A stretch of 36,159 nucleotides of DNA from Gammaproteobacteria bacterium (GCA_011390365.1 JAABSM010000036.1:1-36159), one strand, 5' to 3'. Positions 26,371-33,856 are shown, counted from the stretch's first letter. Notes: generated by a model from the letters alone, not told the origin. A program made the numbers and translations.

Positions 26371-27417
26371 ATGGACCTGGAACAAACCATCGCCGAACTG
26401 GAACTGGGCCTGCCCCCCGCCGCCGACGCCGGCTTTCTCGGCTCCCGCCTCGACCCGGCACAGGCCGCCCTGCTGCTGCTGCCCGTGCCCTGGGAGGCCA
26501 CCGTCTCCTATGGTCGCGGCACCGCTCGCGGCCCCGAGGCGATCCGCCTCGCCAGCCACCAACTGGACCTGGAAGACCCCGCCTTCGGCCAGCCCTACCA
26601 CGCCGGCATCGTCGACCTGCCCCCCATCGACGGCATCGAGGCCCTCAACCGCCAGGCCATCCCGCTGGTGCAGGAGGTCGTCGCGGCACTGGAAACCGGC
26701 AAGCCACCGCCAGCGGCGCTGGACCGGGTCAACGCCATCGGCGCGGAGGTCAACCAACGGGTCCGAAGCGCCGCCGAGGCATTGCTTGAACAAAACCGCC
26801 TGATCGGCCTGGTCGGCGGCGACCACTCCTGCCCCTTCGGCCTGATCCAGGCCCTCGCCCAGCGCCACCCCGACGGCTTCGGCGTACTCCACATCGACGC
26901 CCACCACGACCTGCGCCACGCCTTCGAAGGCTTCACCTGGTCCCACGCCTCCATCTTTCGCAACGTCATGGCGCGGATCCCCCAGGTCATCCGCCTGACC
27001 CAGGTCGCCATTCGCGACTACTCCCGGGAAGAGGCGGAGTACGCCCGCGCCCTGGACGAGCGCAACCGCACCTTCTACGCCGCCGACCTCTTCCGCCGCA
27101 AGGCCGTCGGCGAAACCTTCCACGCCATCGCCCAGGACATCATCCAATCCCTGCCCGAGAAGGTCTATATCTCCTTCGACATCGACGGCCTCGACCCGCC
27201 CTACTGCCCCCACACCGGCACCCCCGTCCCCGGCGGCCTCAGCTTCGACGAAGCCGGCTACCTGCTCGAACAACTCGCCGCCAGCGGTCGCCGCATCATC
27301 GGCTTCGACCTCTGCGAAGTCGCCCCCGCCGACAACGACGAGTGGGACGCCAACGTCGGCGCGCGCATCCTCTACAAACTCTGCGGCGCCACCCTGCGCG
27401 GCAACGGCCTCTGCTGA
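26371..27417 (+). CDS. Agmatinase/arginase family ureohydrolase
   Basis: 348 residues from ATG 26371. The di-manganese motifs are complete: GGDHSCP, HIDAHHDLR (the DAHxD site) and SFDIDGLDP. Family members hydrolyse guanidino groups of agmatine, arginine, guanidinobutyrate and similar compounds to release urea. The GTARGPEAIRLAS opening and the length resemble the agmatinase/SpeB side of the family, but substrate cannot be fixed from sequence alone. The 19 extra codons upstream fall in the repeat arm and were excluded; AGGAA lies before the chosen ATG with a long spacing. Confidence 0.88.
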   Translation: MDLEQTIAELELGLPPAADAGFLGSRLDPAQAALLLLPVPWEATVSYGRGTARGPEAIRLASHQLDLEDPAFGQPYHAGIVDLPPIDGIEALNRQAIPLVQEVVAALETGKPPPAALDRVNAIGAEVNQRVRSAAEALLEQNRLIGLVGGDHSCPFGLIQALAQRHPDGFGVLHIDAHHDLRHAFEGFTWSHASIFRNVMARIPQVIRLTQVAIRDYSREEAEYARALDERNRTFYAADLFRRKAVGETFHAIAQDIIQSLPEKVYISFDIDGLDPPYCPHTGTPVPGGLSFDEAGYLLEQLAASGRRIIGFDLCEVAPADNDEWDANVGARILYKLCGATLRGNGLC

Positions 27418-27493
27418 AACCACGAAACCGCGGAGCGCGCGGCTTGACGCGCCAATGCCGGCCCACCCTACCCGCTTTCGTGGAAATGGTGAT

Positions 27494-27515
27494 GAGACAC
27501 AGAGCACACGGAGGG
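27494..27515. repeat. Solo arm of the CACAGAG repeat
   Basis: GAGACACAGAGCACACGGAG with no opposite arm seen. It lies in the 399-bp space between the ureohydrolase and the retron RT. The rest of 27418-27700 shows only repeat-like debris (CCACGAAA at 27420 and TTTCGTGG at 27476; CGAAGCGTAACGCACC near 27565). Confidence 0.55.
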
Positions 27516-27701
27516 TTTTCAGCCAGATACCGCCTTGACCCTTCGCCGTTGGAAATAAACCCCGCGAAGCGTAACGCACCATGCACGGAAACCCAACCAT
27601 CGGCGGTGGTGCATCTCACGGCGCGCGGCAGGATCGGAGATGGGTTCGAGCCTGGTGGTTGCGCGCCTGACGCACTGCACGCTAACGCACCCGCGCTGCC
27701 G

Positions 27702-27775
27702 CCCGTCTCTTGGAGCGGGGCATCAGGTTTCTCTGCGTCTGACCATAGGTAGCGGCAGAGAGCCGCCAAGACGGG
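27702..27775. other. Nested-helix element (possible structured RNA) downstream of the RT
   Basis: Three nested stems: CCCGTCT..TG (27702-27712) with CAAGACGGG (27767-27775), GCGG (27715-27718) with CCGC (27763-27766), and TCTCTGC (27730-27736) with GCAGAGA (27755-27761). Either strand could form it. It lies beyond the RT stop on the RT transcript. It may be a palindromic repeat element; no function is known. Confidence 0.5.
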
Positions 27776-27776
27776 A

Positions 27777-27797
27777 TTCCGTGGCGGAACCACGGAA
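27777..27797 (-). terminator. Hairpin 20 bp after the RT stop
   Basis: TTCCGTGG-CGGAA-CCACGGAA, a perfect 8-bp stem in the right place to end the retron transcript, but without a T-tract. Confidence 0.45.
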
Positions 27798-27816
27798 CCA
27801 GGTAATCTTTTACGCG

Positions 27817-29142
27817 TCACCAACGGATCTCACGAAACAGGGTCATCAGGTTCTCGCCCTTTGTGTCATTGATCGAGCGCACATGGGCGATCCTGCCGAG
27901 CAGGTGGGCGCGAAAGTCGGGGTGGTGTTGGCGGTTCTGGCTTGCCGGGCCATGGCGCACGCAGTTGGTGAGGATCGCCTTGAGTTGGTCGAAGGTTCGG
28001 CGGGGAATGTTGGGTCGTTGGTTGACGACCATGCCGAGCAGCCGTTGTTGGCCGCCCTGGCCGGTGTGGCGGCTCTTGCGCTGGTTGAGGGCGAAGCCCT
28101 CTTCGAGGACGATGCGCTGGATCAGCACCCGAAGGCGCTGAAACTCGCCGTTTGCCATGCGCCTGCCGGAGAAGGCCATATCGTCGGCATAGCGGGTGTA
28201 GTTGAGGTCCATCCGCTCCGCCAGCGCGGCAAGACGGCAATCGAGTCGCCAGGCGCAGAGGTTGGCGAGGGCCGGGGAGGTGGGAGCGCCTTGAGGCAGG
28301 TGCAGGGCCATCAGCCGGTTGCGGGTCGCCCAGGGCAGACCGCGCCGTGCGGATTCGCCATTGACCAGCGCCGGGGGCGCGCGATGGGCGCACAGGCCGC
28401 GCAGCAGGATCGCCACTGGTTCGGGGTAGCCCAGGGCGCGAAACAGGGCGAGAAGTCGTCCGCCGCCGATGGAGGGAAAGAAGGCTTGCAGGTCCATGCG
28501 AATGAGGGATTCCTGACCGATGTGAGGGAGCGCGGCGGTACGGCAGGAACAACCGGCGACGAAGCCGTGGGCCGCGGGGTGGACCGGTACTTGCGCCAGC
28601 AATTCGTCGAGGAGCCGCCGCTGGATCCGCTTGAGTCGTGGGCGAGGCGCTTCGAGCAGGCGCAGCTCGCCGTCGGATTTGGCGGCGAAGAGATAGCGAT
28701 AGTGGCACAGGGGGCCGTGCGTGATCCGGCGCAGACGGCCCTCGGGATCGGCGAACCATAGTAGCTGCCCCATCGACAGGCCGAGGAGGTCGGCCAGGTC
28801 TTGCGGGGTGTGGAGGATTGGCAGGGCGCAGTGGGCGAGCGCCGGGAGCGGCGCTTCCATGCTCTGGGGTTCGAGGGGGTAGCGGACGATGCGCGGGCGG
28901 GTGACTTGCACCTCCCAGGCGCGGCTGAAGCCGGCGTCTTCGAAGATCATTCGCGCCAGTTGCCGCGAGGGCGGGCGGCGAAAGTCGCCGAACTGGCTCC
29001 AGACGCGGTGGATCAGCGGTTGCAGCCAGCGCCGATCCCCTTCTAGCGCGGATTCCAGCCGCTCGACCATCGCCCGCCGCTGCCACTCGCCGGAGAGCAG
29101 GATGTGGGCAATGGCCTGGGCGGTTTGCTGCTTTTTGCTCAT
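27817..29142 (-). CDS. Retron-type reverse transcriptase
   Basis: 441 residues from ATG 29142. The RT core starts near residue 110 (TPQDLADLLGL...LLWFADPEG), followed by CHYRYLFAAKSDGELRLLEAPRPRLK, PAAHGFVAG, the first catalytic Asp217 in RMDLQAFFPSI, LPQGAPTSP (282-290) and the catalytic YADD box (318-321, in YTRYADDMAFSG). The wording and the roughly 110-residue N-terminal extension recall the long myxobacterial Mx162-type retron RTs. Two retron signatures are off-consensus: the VTG box reads RLLG in RLLGMVVN (367-374), and the NAxxH box reads AALPH (203-207). Retron RTs copy part of their own upstream RNA into branched msDNA, usually for phage defence. The RT is preceded by a candidate msr-msd RNA. 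No effector gene adjoins it. No Shine-Dalgarno precedes the ATG. Confidence 0.93.
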   Translation of the reverse strand: MSKKQQTAQAIAHILLSGEWQRRAMVERLESALEGDRRWLQPLIHRVWSQFGDFRRPPSRQLARMIFEDAGFSRAWEVQVTRPRIVRYPLEPQSMEAPLPALAHCALPILHTPQDLADLLGLSMGQLLWFADPEGRLRRITHGPLCHYRYLFAAKSDGELRLLEAPRPRLKRIQRRLLDELLAQVPVHPAAHGFVAGCSCRTAALPHIGQESLIRMDLQAFFPSIGGGRLLALFRALGYPEPVAILLRGLCAHRAPPALVNGESARRGLPWATRNRLMALHLPQGAPTSPALANLCAWRLDCRLAALAERMDLNYTRYADDMAFSGRRMANGEFQRLRVLIQRIVLEEGFALNQRKSRHTGQGGQQRLLGMVVNQRPNIPRRTFDQLKAILTNCVRHGPASQNRQHHPDFRAHLLGRIAHVRSINDTKGENLMTLFREIRW

Positions 29143-29205
29143 GATGGGGGAATAGGAAAATCCGCCGAGGACGGAGCAGTGATCACATGGCCTGGATTTG
29201 TGGGA

Positions 29206-29220
29206 GCGCTTTGCAAGCGC
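29206..29220. repeat. GCGCTT-TGC-AAGCGC palindrome between msd and RT
   Basis: Member of the GTGGGAGCGxTTTGCAAxCGCGAA family (other copy near 24775). It lies 4 bp outside the a2 repeat of the retron RNA. Confidence 0.65.
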
Positions 29221-29224
29221 GAAA

Positions 29225-29385
29225 GACGGCGATACCTCCAACCCGTCTCGTCCGGCGTGAACTGATCCGCACTTGGGTGCGGATGCGTTCACGCGACCTG
29301 GTGGTCTACTCGCTTCGATTCCTCGGGGTAGCCCCGAAGAGGCCTGGCAGGCGTGCTGCTTCGGCCAACTTGGAGGTCCGCCGTC
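29225..29385 (-). ncRNA. Candidate retron msr-msd RNA
   Basis: Read on the minus strand. a1 (29385-29370) GACGGCGGACCTCCAA pairs with a2 (29241-29225) TTGGAGGTATCGCCGTC over 15 bp with one small internal loop. Directly after a1 come two abutting msr stem-loops. SL1 (29366-29341) has GGCC/GGCC and inner GCAG/CUGC stems. SL2 (29340-29320) has a 9-bp stem UCUUCGGGG/CCCCGAGGA with a 3-nt loop. After a 25-nt linker the msd hairpin (29294-29255) has GCGUGAAC/GUUCACGC and AUCCGCAC/GUGCGGAU stems with a UUGG-complement loop. The order a1-msr-msd-a2 followed by the RT 83 bp later is the retron layout. The fold was found by eye; the branching guanosine is not assigned. Confidence 0.75.
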
Positions 29386-29391
29386 GGGGTT

Positions 29392-29420
29392 ACGATACGC
29401 TTCGATTCAGGTCATGGCAA
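29392..29420 (-). promoter_or_regulatory. Sigma70-like promoter of the retron
   Basis: Minus strand TTGCCA (29420-29415), 17-bp spacer, TATCGT (29397-29392). Seven bases after the -10 box comes G 29385, the first base of a1, which is where a retron RNA is expected to begin. Confidence 0.6.
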
Positions 29421-29441
29421 TCCGCAAGCATTAGCAAACAC

Positions 29442-29470
29442 TTGACAAGACCCATGCGAACCCGGATGAT
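29442..29470 (+). promoter_or_regulatory. Promoter of the fbpA iron-uptake gene
   Basis: TTGACA (29442-29447), 17-bp spacer, GATGAT (29465-29470); TGATAC at 29467 is an alternative -10. It stands 21 bp from the divergent retron -35 box. Confidence 0.55.
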
Positions 29471-29478
29471 ACGCAAAC

Positions 29479-29497
29479 GATAACGATTATCAATTCC
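29479..29497 (+). promoter_or_regulatory. Fur box upstream of fbpA
   Basis: GATAACGATTATCAATTCC matches the 19-bp Fur consensus (GATAATGATAATCATTATC) at 14 positions, just downstream of the -10 box. Fur with Fe(II) would block transcription, giving expression under iron limitation. Confidence 0.75.
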
Positions 29498-29538
29498 TTT
29501 ATCACGATTCAACGAAAACCGTACGAGGTCGAAAACCC

Positions 29539-30558
29539 ATGAAACCCTACTTCAAAACCACCCTCCTCCTCAGCGCCATCTATCTCGCCCCCGGCATCCT
29601 CCAGGCGGCGGAGGTCAACCTCTACTCGGCGCGCAAGGAGGCCTTGATCAAGCCACTGCTGGACCAATTCACCGAGAGGACCGGGGTGACGGTCAACCTG
29701 GTGACCGGCAAGGCGGACGCCCTGTTGCAGCGCCTGACCAGCGAGGGGGATAATACCCCCGCGGATCTTCTGATCACCACCGACGCCGGTCGCCTGCACC
29801 GCGCCAAGGAGGCGGGGGTGCTGCAACCGGTCGCGTCCGCGGCCCTCGACGCCGCCGTGCCCGAGCAGTATCGGGATGCGGATGATCAGTGGTACGGGCT
29901 GTCGGTGCGGGCGCGGGTGATGATGATCGCCCCGGATCGGGTCGACGAGAGCAAGCTCAAAAGCTACCAGGATCTGGCCAATGAGGAGTGGAAGGGGCGC
30001 ATCTGCATCCGCTCCTCCAACAACATCTACAACCAGTCGCTGATCGCCTCCATGATTGCCCATCAGGGCGAAGAGCAGACCGAGGCCTGGGCCAAGGGGC
30101 TTGTCGAGAACTTCGCGCGCCCGCCCGCCGGCGGCGATCGGGATCAGATCAAGGGGGTCGCGGTGGGGCAGTGTGACATCGCCGTCGCCAACACCTACTA
30201 TCTGGGCGGCATGCTCACCGGCAGCGACGAGACCCAGCGCGCCATGGCCCAGGAGGTGAAGGTGATCTGGCCCAATCAGGAGAGCACCGGCGCCCACGTC
30301 AACGTCAGCGGCGCGGGGGTGGTGAAGGCGGCCAAGAACAAGGAGAACGCGATCAAGCTGCTGGAGTTTCTGGTCAGCGACGAGGCGCAGAAGTGGTATG
30401 CTGAAGAGAACTCCGAGTACCCGGTCAAGGCGGGCGTGGGGATCAGCGATCTCCTCAAGTCCTGGGGCGAGTTCAAGGCCGATGACCTGGCCATGGACAA
30501 GCTCGGCGAGCTCAATGACGAGGCGGTACGCCTGATGGATCGCGCCGGCTGGCGGTAA
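29539..30558 (+). CDS. fbpA: Ferric-iron ABC transporter, periplasmic binding protein
   Basis: 339 residues with a signal peptide (MKPYFKTTLLLSAIYLAPGILQAA). The mature start EVNLYSARKEALIKPLLDQF is typical of FbpA/FutA/IdiA proteins, as is the paired iron-binding tyrosine motif NTYYLGG (Tyr220, Tyr221). It binds free Fe(III) in the periplasm for the FbpB permease. A Fur box and promoter stand upstream. The permease and ATPase genes follow, but only after 491 bp of repeats and a MITE, so the operon may be split. Confidence 0.95.
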   Translation: MKPYFKTTLLLSAIYLAPGILQAAEVNLYSARKEALIKPLLDQFTERTGVTVNLVTGKADALLQRLTSEGDNTPADLLITTDAGRLHRAKEAGVLQPVASAALDAAVPEQYRDADDQWYGLSVRARVMMIAPDRVDESKLKSYQDLANEEWKGRICIRSSNNIYNQSLIASMIAHQGEEQTEAWAKGLVENFARPPAGGDRDQIKGVAVGQCDIAVANTYYLGGMLTGSDETQRAMAQEVKVIWPNQESTGAHVNVSGAGVVKAAKNKENAIKLLEFLVSDEAQKWYAEENSEYPVKAGVGISDLLKSWGEFKADDLAMDKLGELNDEAVRLMDRAGWR

Positions 30559-30567
30559 GGGGATAAT

Positions 30568-30894
30568 CACCACAGAGAACACGGAGGGCACAGCGATAGT
30601 TGGATGAGTGAACCGGCATTCTCAGGAAGACACAGCGCATCTCCCTCTGTGCGCTCTCAATGTCATTAACTTAAGCCACCATGGCATTTTCCGGGAATGA
30701 TGCGCCTCATTTCGTGGGTGCGCCGAGCGTTTTTGGTTCTTCATAGGATGTGCCGTCGACCGAGCGACAAGGCTTTTTATTCGGCACATCCTATGCCGGC
30801 CCAGCGATTTCCAGGCTGCCCCGGAGTAAGGCGCATCAAGGGCGGGAACCTGGCGTGGCGCTTAAGTTAATGACATTGTGTGCGCTCTGTGGTG
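30568..30894. repeat. CACAGAG repeat unit interrupted by a MITE
   Basis: Left arm 30568-30593 (CACCACAGAGAACACGGAGG) and right arm (CCTCTGTGCGCTCT... resumed as TGTGCGCTCTGTGGTG to 30894). The 221-bp element at 30658 sits inside the right arm, so the repeat is older than the insertion. Confidence 0.75.
30658..30878. mobile_element. 221-bp MITE-like element with 19-bp TIRs and 10-bp target duplication
   Basis: Perfect terminal inverted repeats CAATGTCATTAACTTAAGC (30658-30676) and GCTTAAGTTAATGACATTG (30860-30878). They are flanked by the direct repeat TGTGCGCTCT on both sides (30648-30657 and 30879-30888). There is no transposase gene. A perfect inner inverted repeat CATAGGATGTGCCG/CGGCACATCCTATG lies at 30742-30755 and 30782-30795. 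It is a non-autonomous insertion; a 10-bp duplication would suit an IS4-like transposase, which is an inference. Confidence 0.9.
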
Positions 30895-30907
30895 CAATCT
30901 TCAGCAG

Positions 30908-30945
30908 CGTAGCCCGGATTCCCGCACGGCTTCATCCGGGCTACG
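30908..30945. repeat. GTAGCCCGGAT REP palindrome
   Basis: Perfect 12-bp arms CGTAGCCCGGAT (30908-30919) and ATCCGGGCTACG (30934-30945), a repeat type common in proteobacterial intergenic DNA. Confidence 0.8.
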
Positions 30946-31000
30946 CGACTGAGGCATAATGCGACTTTCATGACCACTAGCCTGTATCGCAACCTTACAA

Positions 31001-31032
31001 AAATCTGCTTTAATCGGCGTTAATCCGCGGTT
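31001..31032. repeat. AATCGGCGTTAATCCGCGGTT repeat, copy 2
   Basis: Near-identical to 24988-25019. It ends 17 bp before the fbpB start, again directly upstream of a gene. Confidence 0.75.
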
Positions 31033-31049
31033 CAGATAGCAAATCAAAC

Positions 31050-32693
31050 ATGAAACCCTTCTCCCCCTGGAGCAGCGGCGCGATCACCATCGCGCTGTTG
31101 CTTTCTCTGCCCCTGCTGACCATCGTCGGCTTTCTCTTCTCGCCGAGCGGGGGGGTGTGGTCCCATCTGGTCGATACCGTCCTCGAAGAGTATGTGGTCA
31201 ACTCCCTGTGGCTGATGCTTGGGGTAGGAACGGGGGCGGCGGTGTTGGGGATCAGCGGGGCCTGGCTGACCACCATGTGCCAGTTCCCGGGGCGGCGGGT
31301 GTTCGAGTGGGCATTGTTGTTGCCGCTGGCCCTGCCCGGTTACATCATCGCCTACACCTACACCGGGCTTTTGGATGTCGCGGGGCCGGTGCAGAGCGGT
31401 CTCAGAGAACTCTTCGGCTGGGGCTTCGCCGACTACTGGTTTCCCAATATCCGCTCCCTCGGTGGTGCCATGACGATGCTGGCGCTGGTGCTCTATCCCT
31501 ATGTCTATCTGCTCACCCGCGCCGCCTTTCTGGAGCAGTCGATGTGCGTGCTGGAGGTGAGTCGCAGCCTCGGGCGCGGTCCCTGGAATACCTTTTTCAG
31601 GGTCGCGCTGCCGCTGGCGCGACCGGCGGCGGCGGCGGGGCTGGCGCTGGTGCTGATGGAGACCCTGGCCGATTTCGGCACGGTGCAGTACTTTGGAGTG
31701 CAGACCTTCACCACCGGCATCTTTCGCACCTGGTTCGGCCTGGGCGAGGTGGCGGCGGCGGCCCAGCTCTCGGCGCTGCTGCTGGGGGCGGTGTTTCTGC
31801 TGCTGGCGCTGGAGCGCTGGTCGCGACGCAAGGCCCGCTATCACCAGAGCGGCAATCGTCATGGCGCCCTGGCCCGCTACCCGCTGCGCGGCTGGAAGGC
31901 GGTGGGGGCCTTCGCCGCCTGCCTGACACCGCTGCTGTTCGGCTTTCTGATCCCGGCGGCGCAGCTGGGCGTGTGGAGCTGGGAGCGCCTCGATACCCTG
32001 GTGGATGATGCCTTCCTGCGCCTGCTCGGCCACAGCATCGGCCTGGCCCTGGCGGCGGCGCTGCTCGCGGTAGCGATCGCCCTTTTCATGGCCTACGCCA
32101 AGCGCCTGCGCCCCACCCCCGGCGCGCGCGCCGCGGTACGCACCGCCTCCATGGGCTACGCCATCCCCGGCGCGGTGATCGCGGTGGGGGTGATGATCCC
32201 GCTGGCGTGGCTGGACAATGCGGTGGACGGTTGGTTTCGCCAATACTTCGGCATCTCGACCGGACTGTTGCTGTCCGGGACCCTTTTCGCGCTGCTGTTC
32301 GGCTATCTGGTGCGCTTTCTAGCGGTGGCGATCAACGGCATCGAGGCGGGGCTGCTCAAGATTCGTCCGTCTCAAGAACAAGCCGCGCGCAGCCTGGGGC
32401 TGGGGCCGGGCGAGGTGCTGCGCCGCATCCACCTGCCGCTGCTGCGCGGATCCCTGTTCACCGCCTTGCTATTGGTGTTCGTGGACGTGCTCAAGGAGCT
32501 GCCGGCGACCCTCATCCTGCGCCCCTTCAACTTCAACACATTGGCGGTACGCGCCTATGAGCTGGCGTCGGACGAGCGGCTGGCCGACGCCGCGCCGCCG
32601 GCGCTGGCGATCGTGGTCGCCGGCCTGATCCCCATCCTCATCCTCAGCCTGTCCATCAGCCGCTCCCGGGAGAGCCAGAATGTCGCAACTTGA
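31050..32693 (+). CDS. fbpB: Ferric-iron ABC transporter permease
   Basis: 547 residues with about twelve membrane segments in two homologous halves, the fused FbpB/SfuB layout. Each half carries an EAA loop that contacts the ATPase: EVSRSLGRGPWNTFFRVALPLARP (about 171-194) and EQAARSLGLGPGEVLRRIHLPLLRG. It moves Fe(III) delivered by the binding protein across the inner membrane. The ATG at 31050 lacks a clear ribosome site. The 3' end overlaps the ATPase gene by 14 bp, so these two are co-translated. The gene must be transcribed through the repeat island from fbpA or from a new promoter inside it. Confidence 0.95.
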   Translation: MKPFSPWSSGAITIALLLSLPLLTIVGFLFSPSGGVWSHLVDTVLEEYVVNSLWLMLGVGTGAAVLGISGAWLTTMCQFPGRRVFEWALLLPLALPGYIIAYTYTGLLDVAGPVQSGLRELFGWGFADYWFPNIRSLGGAMTMLALVLYPYVYLLTRAAFLEQSMCVLEVSRSLGRGPWNTFFRVALPLARPAAAAGLALVLMETLADFGTVQYFGVQTFTTGIFRTWFGLGEVAAAAQLSALLLGAVFLLLALERWSRRKARYHQSGNRHGALARYPLRGWKAVGAFAACLTPLLFGFLIPAAQLGVWSWERLDTLVDDAFLRLLGHSIGLALAAALLAVAIALFMAYAKRLRPTPGARAAVRTASMGYAIPGAVIAVGVMIPLAWLDNAVDGWFRQYFGISTGLLLSGTLFALLFGYLVRFLAVAINGIEAGLLKIRPSQEQAARSLGLGPGEVLRRIHLPLLRGSLFTALLLVFVDVLKELPATLILRPFNFNTLAVRAYELASDERLADAAPPALAIVVAGLIPILILSLSISRSRESQNVAT

Positions 32694-33783
32694 AGTCCAG
32701 CAGGTCTCGGTGGCCTACGCCGAGAATATCGTCATTCAGTATCTGGACATGGACCTCGAAGCGGGCAAGCTGGGTTGCCTGATCGGCCCCAGCGGCTGCG
32801 GCAAGTCGACCCTGCTGCGCGCCATCGCCGGTTTCGAGCCGGTGCGCGAGGGGTCGATCCGCCTCGGCGGACGGGAGATCAGCCGCCCCGGCAAGACCCT
32901 GCCGCCGGAGCGTCGCCGCATCGGCATGGTATTTCAGGACTTCGCCCTCTTCCCCCACCTCAGCATCGAGGATAACGTCGCCTTCGGCCTGCGCGGCTGG
33001 AGCAGCGGCAAACGCCGCACCCGGGTCGAAGAGCTGTTGCGGCTGGTGGGCCTGGCGGATCGCGCCAACGCCCATCCCCATCAGCTCTCCGGCGGGCAGC
33101 AGCAGCGCATCGCCCTGGCGCGGGCGCTGGCCCCCAAGCCGGAGATCCTGCTGCTGGACGAACCCTTCTCCAGCCTCGACGCGGAACTGCGGGAGCAGCT
33201 CGCCCTGGACGTACGCGGCTGGCTGCAAAAGGAGGAGATGACCGGGCTGATGGTGACCCACGACCAGGGCGAGGCGCTGGGCATCGCCGATCATGTCGGC
33301 CTGCTGCATCAGGGGCGGCTGCTGCAATGGGACACCCCCTACCGCATCTACCACGCCCCCAGCCACCGCTTCGTCGCCGAATTCATCGGCCACAGCCGTT
33401 TCCTGCCCGGCGAGCTGCTGGAGGGCCAACAGGTGCGCACCCCCTTCGGCTGCTTCGCGCGCAAGGTCGACGGTATCCACCCGGAGTCCGCCAGCGGCAT
33501 CACCTGCCCAGTGGACCAATGCGGCCAGATGGGGCGGCGGGTCGAAGTGCTGCTGCGTCCCGACGACTTCCTGCCCAGCGAGGAGGGGACGCTGCGCGGC
33601 AAGGTGGTGGAGCGACGCTTTCGCGGCGCGGAGTATCTGTACAACGTGGAATTGGCGGATGGCAACCGCATCCAGTGCCTGGCCCCCAGCCACTTCGCCT
33701 ACCAGCCGGGGGAGGAGATCGCCCTGCTCAGTACCCTGCAAGAGGTGGTGGTGTTCGATGGGGAGCGGGCGGTACTGGAGTAG
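32680..33783 (+). CDS. fbpC: Ferric-iron ABC transporter ATP-binding protein
   Basis: 367 residues. ABC ATPase domain with Walker A GPSGCGKST (about 36-44), Q-loop FQDFALFPHLS, signature LSGGQQQR, Walker B ILLLDEPFSSLDA and switch His in VTHDQGEA. A C-terminal TOBE-like regulatory domain (from about 240) is typical of FbpC/PotA-type importers. It powers iron uptake with the permease whose gene it overlaps by 14 bp. Confidence 0.95.
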   Translation: MSQLEVQQVSVAYAENIVIQYLDMDLEAGKLGCLIGPSGCGKSTLLRAIAGFEPVREGSIRLGGREISRPGKTLPPERRRIGMVFQDFALFPHLSIEDNVAFGLRGWSSGKRRTRVEELLRLVGLADRANAHPHQLSGGQQQRIALARALAPKPEILLLDEPFSSLDAELREQLALDVRGWLQKEEMTGLMVTHDQGEALGIADHVGLLHQGRLLQWDTPYRIYHAPSHRFVAEFIGHSRFLPGELLEGQQVRTPFGCFARKVDGIHPESASGITCPVDQCGQMGRRVEVLLRPDDFLPSEEGTLRGKVVERRFRGAEYLYNVELADGNRIQCLAPSHFAYQPGEEIALLSTLQEVVVFDGERAVLE

Positions 33784-33856
33784 CGCGCGCCGGCAACGAA
33801 AAATCGCAACCAAAGGACGTGGATCACACTTTTTCACCTTCCAACATGCACCGATA

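Noticed and set aside
26317-27600. 427-codon minus-strand frame opposite the ureohydrolase
   Set aside because: Low-complexity shadow; metal-binding motifs are on the plus strand.
27702-27775. Downstream nested-helix element as the retron msr-msd
   Set aside because: Retron RNA precedes the RT; the upstream segment has the full a1-msr-msd-a2 order and a promoter, this one does not.
29143-29292. 50-residue N-terminal extension of the RT from an upstream ATG at 29292
   Set aside because: That ATG lies within the msd hairpin, and the translated segment passes through a2 and a dispersed palindrome; no family similarity is visible before residue MSKKQ.
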